In this document: in pieces, positions 1-4,900 of the stretch | How positions within the stretch are numbered: position 1 is the first letter of the stretch | Layout: each line of letters opens with the position of its first letter | Translations under genes and position numbers: made by a program | From: Burkholderiales bacterium | Lineage (GTDB): Bacteria; Pseudomonadota; Gammaproteobacteria; Burkholderiales; Burkholderiaceae_D | Direction of reading: 5' to 3' | Length of the DNA stretch: 6,349 nucleotides | Assembly (NCBI GenBank): GCA_028868455.1 | Contig: JAGWUK010000183.1 | Span: forward strand, 1-6,349 | The notes under the pieces: generated by a model | What the model saw: only the letters and a program-made list of their open reading frames with translations | Told to the model about the DNA's origin: nothing | The model's database searches: none

Positions 1-822
1 GCCTCTCTGCAACCGGCCGTATTGACCAAGCCGCATGTAACGGCATTGATAAAAACCCATTCGCAACATGTCTTGGTGGTCGACGAAGATAGCGGCAGGA
101 TATTGCTGCAAAAAGACGCGGATGCCCGCGTCCCCATTGCTTCGCTGAGCAAACTGATGACCGCCATGGTGACGCTCGATGCGCATCTGGATATGCAGAA
201 AAAAATCACGGTGGCTCAGCAAGACGTGCCGGATGGTGACCGCAGAAAGGACCAAGTGCCGGTTGGTACGACATTGTCGCGCAATACCTTGCTACAACTG
301 ATGTTGATCCCCTCGGATAACCGTGCTGCCCGGGCATTGGCGCGCACTTATCCGGGAGGTGAGGCCGCATTTTTGGCCGCAGTGCAAAAGAAAATCCAGA
401 CATTGGGACTGAAGCAAACCTTCATGGATGAAGCCAGCGGCTTTTCCGGCAATAATGTCTCCAGCGCATCGGACATTGCCAGACTGACCGTCGCTGCGGC
501 AACTTATCCGCTCATCAGCCAGATAACGACAACCCGGGAAAGCCATTTTCACTTTGGCCGTCAAGACATCGTGCATCACAACACCAATACCCTGCTTGGC
601 ACACCGGACTGGCAAGTTTTGCTCTCTAAAACCGGGCTTTCGCGCGAAGCCGGGCGCTGCCTGACCATGCGCCTGAAAATGGCCGGCAAGACCGTCACCA
701 TGGTGTTATTGAATGCGCCCAATCTCGACTTCAGAAACGAGGATGTGCAACGCATCCGGCATATGCTGGAACAAACCGGAATGCCAACCCGGCAACCATT
801 ACCGGCATTAGCGCTGAACTGA
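1..822 (+). CDS. pbpG: D-alanyl-D-alanine endopeptidase (PBP7 type), 5' end missing
   Basis: Low-molecular-weight penicillin-binding protein of the peptidase S11 (D-Ala-D-Ala carboxypeptidase/endopeptidase) fold. PBP7 acts in the periplasm and cuts D-Ala-meso-diaminopimelate cross-links in murein. All three active-site motifs are visible and in order: SLSK (Ser codon 142-144, Lys codon 151-153) carrying the acylated serine, SDN (codons 313-321), and KTG (codons 628-636). The text after KTG, with EAGRCL followed by a KMAGKTVTMVLL-like strand, is the pattern that separates PBP7 from DacA/DacC-type carboxypeptidases. The frame is open to base 1, so the gene begins upstream; the TTG at 22 is an internal codon, not the start. 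About 273 residues are visible against roughly 310 for the Escherichia coli protein, so the missing part should be mainly the signal peptide and a short N-terminal stretch. No clear terminator follows. Alternative: another S11 peptidase, less likely. Confidence 0.9.
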   Translation, partial: ASLQPAVLTKPHVTALIKTHSQHVLVVDEDSGRILLQKDADARVPIASLSKLMTAMVTLDAHLDMQKKITVAQQDVPDGDRRKDQVPVGTTLSRNTLLQLMLIPSDNRAARALARTYPGGEAAFLAAVQKKIQTLGLKQTFMDEASGFSGNNVSSASDIARLTVAAATYPLISQITTTRESHFHFGRQDIVHHNTNTLLGTPDWQVLLSKTGLSREAGRCLTMRLKMAGKTVTMVLLNAPNLDFRNEDVQRIRHMLEQTGMPTRQPLPALALN

Positions 823-857
823 TCCGCCCTTAAATTTTCCCGATTGCCCCTTTTTTA

Positions 858-892
858 CTTGCGTGCCTGCCACGCAAGGACGGGGTTCGTCT
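858..892 (+). promoter_or_regulatory. Hairpin pair in the leader of the TonB-dependent receptor gene
   Basis: An 8-bp perfect inverted repeat, CTTGCGTG at 858-865 and CACGCAAG at 871-878, encloses a 5-nt loop. It is followed at once by a smaller stem, GGACG (878-882) with CGTCT (888-892), including one G-T pair and sharing G878 with the first stem. A T6 run sits at 898-903, five bases after the second stem. The arrangement could be a weak intrinsic terminator for pbpG, an attenuator for the receptor, or an mRNA structure without regulatory role. A first hairpin directly followed by T's, as in a textbook terminator, is not present. The inverted repeats are observed; any function is inference. 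Confidence 0.4.
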
Positions 893-919
893 GCCCATTT
901 TTTACGAAAGATTTATGCT

Positions 920-3136
920 ATGTGGCTTCACTCTTTGCCCGAATTCTCCAGGCTTCCCATCCGCCGTCTGAGCGGCGCACTCGCGGGATTATTTTTGCCG
1001 GCTTGCGCAGTGCTGGCACAAGAATCATCCTCCGGCAAGATTGCTGAAGTACCACAAACGGTAGAAATTGCCGTCAAACAAAGCGCGACCCAAATGCGTC
1101 AGAACGACACCGGCCTGCGCAGTATTTACGGTCAGGAAGAATTACAGAAATATGGCGATATCAGTGTTGCCGAAGTCTTGCAGCGCTTGCCTGGTGTCTC
1201 TGTTTCCGACAACAAGGGAAAAGGTGTGGAAATCCGTCTGCGCGGACTGGGCAATGGCTATACCCAGGTATTGCTCAACGGTAGTCCGGTGCCGGCAGGA
1301 TTTTCGATCGACACTTTGGCGCCGGATGTGATTGAACGCATAGAAATCATTCGCTCAGCCAGCGCCGAACTAAGCGCTCAGGGCATTGCCGGAACCGTGA
1401 ATATCGTTTTGAAAAAGAAGCCGGAGCGCAATCAGCCGACTGAAGTAAAACTCGGTATCAGTCAGCAAGCGGGCTTATGGTCGCCGCACCTGACTGTGAA
1501 CACCTCCGGCAAGACAAAGGAAATCTCGTATGCGCTTAGCGCTACTGCCGACATGTCCCGCACCGACACGCACAGCGACGCCGACGATTATCTGTTGCAA
1601 GCGGGCGCAATGCCGGGCTATGGCGGCTGGTCAAGTGTGCGGCACTGGCAACGCGAGGCTCGTCGAAAAAACGACACAATCAGTATTGCACCGCGTCTCA
1701 ATTGGGCACCGGACGAACAGCAGACGGTGCAATGGCAAGGTTTTGCCAGTGCTGCTTATCAGGCGCAACGCAAACAGGAACAGGAAACGACGCTAATCGG
1801 AGCGAGCAGCGATTTCCCGCAAAATCAAAGCGTCTGGAATAGCCATGTTTATGTCATGCGCAATGACCTGAACTGGGAAACGCGGCTCGACAATAACGCC
1901 AGATTCCGCCTCACGGCCGGATGGGACTATTTGCAGCGCAATTCCAATTTTCAGTTTTGGGGAGAAGATCGGGACGCCGTTTTGCTGGAACACCGGTTTG
2001 TCGTGAACAATATCGATCAAAATGAAATGAAGCTGAATGGCAGCTATCAGATTTCTTCGTTTGATAATCACGTCATTAAGCTGGGCTGGGATAGCAGCCG
2101 AGCCTGGCGCAATGAAATCCGCAACGAACTCGATACCCATGTGACGAGTGGATCGCACAGTGCTGATATGCATAACTACGATTCCACGATAGACAGGCTG
2201 GCCGGCTTTGTTCAGGATGAATGGTCTTTAAGGACCGATCTGTCGGCTTATCTGGGATTGCGCTGGGAGAGTCTGCGCTTGCGCAGCAATGAAATTGGTG
2301 CCTATCAGATTGATCACCGGTTTCAGATCCTGAGTCCGATTATGCAAACGGTCTGGAAATTGACTGAACAACAGCAAATCCGCATGGCGCTGAATCGTAG
2401 CTTCAAAGTGCCACGTCTGCAGCAACTGATCCCCCGTCTGTTTCGGGTCGACAATAATAACAATCCGCTCAAACCGGATTTTCAGTTTAACCCGGAACTT
2501 CGCCCGGAAACCGCCTGGGGTCTGGATCTGGCGTACGAGCACTATCTGAGTCACGATGGTCTGCTCAGTGCCAGTGCCTATGTTCGCAAGATTCACGATC
2601 TGCATCATGAAGTATTGTCGCAACATGACGGTATCTGGCTGTCGCAGCCAATCAACGATGGTAATGCCATCGCCATGGGCATTGAACTGGAAGCCAGACT
2701 GGATTTGCGTAGCCTGTCTGCAGCCGCTCTTCCGATTCGCTTGCGCGGTAGCCTTGGACGTCACTGGTCCAGAATCGATCGGGTTCCGGGGCCGGATAAT
2801 CGCCTGTCCGACCAATCGGCATTGAGCGCCAGTCTCGGCGCGGATTATGTATGGAGTAACACACTGACCGTGGGGGGCGATCTGAACTTTCAGCGCGGAG
2901 CCACTGTGCGCGATTCAGCCTATCTGTATTCGACCGCCAGCGCCAAACGCAATCTCGATATTTACGCCGTCTGGCGTTACAGCAATCTATCGCAGTGGCG
3001 GCTTTCTGCAAACAATGTATTGCATCAGCAAAGCAGCGGTGCCGATCAGTATCAGGATGCGCGGCAAGAGCAAATTTCAATTTATCGCGAACCATCTGAC
3101 ACAACCTGGCGGTTGACCTGGGAACAACGCTTTTAA
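920..3136 (+). CDS. TonB-dependent outer-membrane receptor, substrate unknown
   Basis: Outer-membrane 22-strand beta-barrel transporter that would import a scarce ligand (iron chelate, cobalamin or similar) with energy from TonB-ExbB-ExbD. Starting at ATG 920 it has 738 residues, normal for the family. Residues 1-33 look like a signal peptide: basic RLPIRR, a hydrophobic run, then cleavage after VLA-33. The plug domain spans about residues 60-167, with VAEVLQRLPGVSV, IRLRGLG, QVLLNG and IERIEIIRSASAE leading into GIAGTVNIVLKKK. The rest is barrel-like, rich in aromatic and alternating residues, and the chain ends in phenylalanine, as outer-membrane proteins do for BAM recognition. A possible TonB box is TVEIAV near residue 47. 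The frame is open further up to a GTG at 863, but that codon lies in a hairpin and would bury the signal peptide; GAAAG at 906-910 sits 9 bases before 920. No Fur box was seen upstream. The ligand cannot be read from the sequence. Confidence 0.93.
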   Translation: MWLHSLPEFSRLPIRRLSGALAGLFLPACAVLAQESSSGKIAEVPQTVEIAVKQSATQMRQNDTGLRSIYGQEELQKYGDISVAEVLQRLPGVSVSDNKGKGVEIRLRGLGNGYTQVLLNGSPVPAGFSIDTLAPDVIERIEIIRSASAELSAQGIAGTVNIVLKKKPERNQPTEVKLGISQQAGLWSPHLTVNTSGKTKEISYALSATADMSRTDTHSDADDYLLQAGAMPGYGGWSSVRHWQREARRKNDTISIAPRLNWAPDEQQTVQWQGFASAAYQAQRKQEQETTLIGASSDFPQNQSVWNSHVYVMRNDLNWETRLDNNARFRLTAGWDYLQRNSNFQFWGEDRDAVLLEHRFVVNNIDQNEMKLNGSYQISSFDNHVIKLGWDSSRAWRNEIRNELDTHVTSGSHSADMHNYDSTIDRLAGFVQDEWSLRTDLSAYLGLRWESLRLRSNEIGAYQIDHRFQILSPIMQTVWKLTEQQQIRMALNRSFKVPRLQQLIPRLFRVDNNNNPLKPDFQFNPELRPETAWGLDLAYEHYLSHDGLLSASAYVRKIHDLHHEVLSQHDGIWLSQPINDGNAIAMGIELEARLDLRSLSAAALPIRLRGSLGRHWSRIDRVPGPDNRLSDQSALSASLGADYVWSNTLTVGGDLNFQRGATVRDSAYLYSTASAKRNLDIYAVWRYSNLSQWRLSANNVLHQQSSGADQYQDARQEQISIYREPSDTTWRLTWEQRF

Positions 3137-3155
3137 TACAAAGAACGGAGAATTA

Positions 3156-3221
3156 ATGGCTACAGCCGGCTTGCTCAAGTTGCCGCAACGAGGCAAAACG
3201 GCTGTAACAGGCGCAGTATAA
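3156..3221 (+). CDS. Possible 21-residue small ORF after the receptor gene
   Basis: ATG at 3156 follows CGGAG (3146-3150) with a 5-base spacer, a better ribosome-binding arrangement than that of either neighbouring complete gene on this strand. It encodes 21 residues, beginning MATAGLLKLPQ and ending VTGAV, then TAA at 3219-3221. It begins 19 bases after the receptor stop codon, so translation could be coupled to that of the receptor. Most of it is occupied by a strong stem-loop, so the coding sequence may be incidental. I recognise no family. It could be a true small protein, a leader peptide, the remnant start of a decayed downstream gene, or chance. Confidence 0.3.
   Translation: MATAGLLKLPQRGKTAVTGAV
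3161..3206 (+). repeat. Composite stem-loop between receptor gene and pip
   Basis: A 46-base hairpin with three stacked stems. The outer stem is 8 perfect pairs, TACAGCCG (3161-3168) with CGGCTGTA (3199-3206). After a 2x2 internal loop, TTGC-TC (3171-3176) pairs with GA-GCAA (3190-3196, G3192 bulged). After a two-base bulge, GTTG (3179-3182) pairs with CAAC (3186-3189) around a CCG loop. This gives about 18 pairs. No T run follows, so it is not a standard intrinsic terminator. It may protect the 3' end of the receptor transcript from exonucleases, act as an attenuator, or be a REP-like element. Only one copy lies in this window. Confidence 0.55.
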
Positions 3222-3222
3222 T
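3217..3222 (+). promoter_or_regulatory. Candidate -10 box of the pip promoter
   Basis: A perfect TATAAT lies 63 bases before the pip start codon and would place the transcription start near 3229. No good -35 hexamer is found 16-18 bases upstream; GGCAAA at 3192-3197 is poor and 19 bases away, and there is no extended -10 TG. It also overlaps the stop codon of the small ORF. It is the best promoter candidate in the interval but rests on one hexamer. Confidence 0.35.
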
Positions 3223-3285
3223 CGGTGCTGCTTCAATAATGAATTTCCATGCCTGGAGCGCCTATTTTTCTCTTTTCTGATCGCC

Positions 3286-4251
3286 ATGATAAATACTGCA
3301 TATCCTTTATTCCCTTCCATTGAACCTTTCCGCAGCGGCACGCTGGCCGTTGACGACCTGCATACCTTGTACTGGGAGGAGTCGGGGAATCCTGAAGGTC
3401 AGCCGGTATTGTTCCTGCATGGCGGCCCTGGCGGTGGCACTTCGCCGACGCAGCGTCGTTTTTTTGATCCTGCACACTATCGTATCGTATTGTTCGATCA
3501 GCGTGGGGCAGGGAAGTCAACGCCGTTGGGCGAATACCGTGAAAACACGACCAGTCTGCTGATTGAAGATATTGAAAAAATCCGCGTCATGCTGGGGGTA
3601 AAACAATGGCTGGTATTCGGCGGCTCCTGGGGTTCGACGCTGGCGCTGGCTTACGGTGAGGCGCATCCGCAGCGTTGCCTGGGTTTTATCCTGCGCGGTA
3701 TTTTCTTGTGTACGAAGGCGGAGGTCGAATGGTTTGTCAATGGCATGAAATACTTCTATCCTGAAGTCCATGCGCGCTTTGCCAGTGGCGTACCCGAAGC
3801 AGAGCGCGGCGATTTGCTGGCGGCCTACGTTAAACGATTATTTTGCGACGACCCCGCCGTCTATATGGAAGCGGCACGCAACTGGAGTCGTTATGAAGGC
3901 TCTTGCCTGTTTCTGGAGCCGCAGGCCGATGCGATAGAAGATTTTGAATCAGATGCAGTGAGTCTGGGAATTGGAAGGCTGGAGGCGCATTACATGTTAC
4001 ACGGCGCCTTTATGGAGGAAGATCAATTAATTCAAAAGATAGGCGCCATTCGTCATTTACCGGCAGTCATCGTACAGGGTAGATATGATGTTATTTGCCC
4101 GCCTGTATCGGCGTACCGCCTGCATCAGGCCTGGCCTGAGGCTGCGTTCCATATGATTGCCGATGCCGGCCATGCGGCGATGGAACCCGGTATCACCCAG
4201 GCACTGGTCAGGGCGACGGAGCAGTTCCGGCAGGACAAAAAGTTTGATTAA
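3286..4251 (+). CDS. pip: Proline iminopeptidase (family S33)
   Basis: Cytoplasmic alpha/beta-hydrolase that removes N-terminal proline from peptides (EC 3.4.11.5), serving peptide turnover. It is 321 residues long, matching the Serratia/Xanthomonas-type enzyme of about 310-320. Visible features in order: the N-terminal LYWEESGNP strand pattern, oxyanion-loop HGGPGGG (45-51), DQRGAGKS (71-78), nucleophile elbow GGSWGS with Ser114, cap-domain segment NWSRYEG with Glu204 and RLEAHY with Glu233 (positions where family members bind the substrate amino group), GRYD with catalytic Asp268, and DAGHA with catalytic His296. The catalytic set is complete, so the enzyme should be active. ATG 3286 is the first ATG, GTG or TTG after the in-frame stop at 3205-3207. 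Its Shine-Dalgarno is very weak, although no better start exists. Its stop codon overlaps that of the convergent gene by 4 bp. There is no signal peptide. Confidence 0.96.
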   Translation: MINTAYPLFPSIEPFRSGTLAVDDLHTLYWEESGNPEGQPVLFLHGGPGGGTSPTQRRFFDPAHYRIVLFDQRGAGKSTPLGEYRENTTSLLIEDIEKIRVMLGVKQWLVFGGSWGSTLALAYGEAHPQRCLGFILRGIFLCTKAEVEWFVNGMKYFYPEVHARFASGVPEAERGDLLAAYVKRLFCDDPAVYMEAARNWSRYEGSCLFLEPQADAIEDFESDAVSLGIGRLEAHYMLHGAFMEEDQLIQKIGAIRHLPAVIVQGRYDVICPPVSAYRLHQAWPEAAFHMIADAGHAAMEPGITQALVRATEQFRQDKKFD

Positions 4252-4793
4252 TTGAGTAAATGCGCCGGGATAGGTTCTTGCGTGGCTCCCGGCATTTCCA
4301 GTTCAAAGCCCCAATCCGCTTTGGCGACAGCATCTTGTAGGAGTTTGCAAAAACCATGCAATGCACGTTCACCCATGGCGATTTCAAAACCGGTACCGTC
4401 AGGCAAATTGAATTCTATCTTCAAGGGGTGATTTGCCTGCATCTGAAAATGTATGGTCTTTGGCAGCAGAGGCAATTTCCCCATGGGCCAGGTATCCGAT
4501 TCCGATTCGTAAGGGGTGTCGAAGCCGCCGCTTTGCAGCATTTGCGATACCGACGCCTCATGCTGCATCTGCACAATGTCGTGGCTGGCGTGTGCTGCAG
4601 CGGGTTTGTTCAGGCTGATTTGCTTGGTCATGGCCTCCAGTACGGTTGGCCAGAATTGCAAAGTGATGCGTCGGGTGAAGTGGACTTTGATCTCCTGTCT
4701 TTTTTTCTCGTTTTCTGCATCGATAAATGCAAATTTGATTAAAAGGCGATCCTGGTCTGTTTCGTAACTAATTTGTACTTGATGTAAATCCAT
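4248..4793 (-). CDS. Conserved-looking protein of unknown function, divergent from clpB
   Basis: It encodes 181 residues from the ATG whose complement is at 4791-4793. A TTG seven codons upstream (4812-4814) is in frame, but the N-terminus starting MDLHQVQISYETDQDRLL resembles, from memory, betaproteobacterial hypothetical proteins that begin at this methionine. Neither start has a clear Shine-Dalgarno. No signal peptide or membrane segment is seen, so it is probably cytoplasmic. The N-terminal third is strand-like and basic (KVHFTRRITLQFWP), the middle is polar and low in structure with His, Gln and Ser (residues about 60-105), and the C-terminal third is again strand/helix-like, with GERALHGFCKLLQDAVAKADWGFEL near the end. 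I know no enzymatic motif in it. It runs towards pip and overlaps it by 4 bp, and is divergent from clpB across about 107 bp. Function is unknown; I infer nothing beyond possible shared control with clpB. Confidence 0.82.
   Translation of the reverse strand: MDLHQVQISYETDQDRLLIKFAFIDAENEKKRQEIKVHFTRRITLQFWPTVLEAMTKQISLNKPAAAHASHDIVQMQHEASVSQMLQSGGFDTPYESESDTWPMGKLPLLPKTIHFQMQANHPLKIEFNLPDGTGFEIAMGERALHGFCKLLQDAVAKADWGFELEMPGATQEPIPAHLLN
4264..4293. terminator. Weak stem-loop just past the pip stop codon
   Basis: GCCGGGA (4264-4270) and TCCCGGC (4287-4293) form a 7-bp GC-rich stem with a 16-base loop, 12 bases after the pip stop and inside the 3' end of the convergent gene. Only a short ATTTCC follows, so as a terminator for pip it would be poor. 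As the two genes overlap, it may be the only 3' signal available to pip. The inverted repeat is seen; terminator function is a guess. Confidence 0.25.
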
Positions 4794-4834
4794 GTTTGTT
4801 TTGATGTAACGCAAGTAAGGCTGGTTTGCTTTAT

Positions 4835-4850
4835 TTGTATTCTTGTATTC
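4835..4850 (+). repeat. Tandem 8-bp direct repeat over the clpB -35 region
   Basis: TTGTATTC occurs twice back to back (4835-4842 and 4843-4850). The second copy, with the C before it, supplies the CTTGTAT that serves as the likely -35 element of clpB. It may be a chance slippage duplication or a tandem protein-binding site. Confidence 0.6.
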
Positions 4851-4868
4851 AGCCTTGTCGCCCCAAAT
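4842..4868 (+). promoter_or_regulatory. Sigma-32 (RpoH) type heat-shock promoter of clpB
   Basis: CTTGTAT (4842-4848), then 12 bases, then CCCCAAAT (4861-4868) matches the RpoH promoter pattern of CTTGAAA and CCCCATNT with an 11-16 base spacer; the CTTG and CCCCA cores are intact. Transcription would start near 4875, giving a leader of about 25 bases with the clpB ribosome-binding site in it. clpB is a classic RpoH regulon member in proteobacteria, so position and gene agree. No CIRCE element (HrcA operator) is seen. Confidence 0.75.
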
Positions 4869-4889
4869 TTGGTAGGTAACTAATCATTC

Positions 4890-4895
4890 AGGAGA
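4890..4895 (+). promoter_or_regulatory. Strong ribosome-binding site of clpB
   Basis: AGGAGA is a near-perfect Shine-Dalgarno, with its AGGAG core (4890-4894) six bases before ATG 4901. It fixes the clpB start and is the strongest such site in the window. Confidence 0.9.
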
Positions 4896-4900
4896 AACAC

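Noticed and set aside
22..24. TTG as start of the first gene
   Set aside because: The frame is open to base 1 and the protein lacks its signal peptide, so the gene is simply cut by the window edge.
863..865. GTG start for the receptor, giving 757 residues
   Set aside because: It falls inside a perfect hairpin, has no ribosome-binding site and would put 19 residues before a good signal peptide; ATG 920 fits better.
823..919. Fur box or cobalamin riboswitch before the receptor
   Set aside because: No 19-bp GATAATGAT-like palindrome and no B12-box-like sequence is present, and the 97-bp gap is too short for a cobalamin riboswitch.
995..1006. Possible lipobox (LPAC) in the receptor signal peptide
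   Set aside because: Proline before the last lipobox residue is atypical, TonB-dependent receptors are not usually lipoproteins, and a normal VLA cleavage site follows four residues later.
2228..3104. Long antisense open frames (195 and 150 codons) under the receptor gene
   Set aside because: They are mirror frames of a clear coding sequence, overlap each other, and show no recognisable domain or ribosome-binding site.
3249..3323. 24-codon ORF starting at ATG 3249, overlapping the pip start
   Set aside because: There is no ribosome-binding site and no sequence character suggesting a protein; it is likely chance.
4356..4742. 128-codon open frame on the + strand opposite the unknown gene
   Set aside because: It is antisense to the better-supported minus-strand gene and its translation looks random, with no recognised motif; its start lacks a ribosome-binding site.
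4794..4900. CIRCE element before clpB
   Set aside because: The TTAGCACTC/GAGTGCTAA inverted repeat is absent; control is better explained by the RpoH-type promoter.
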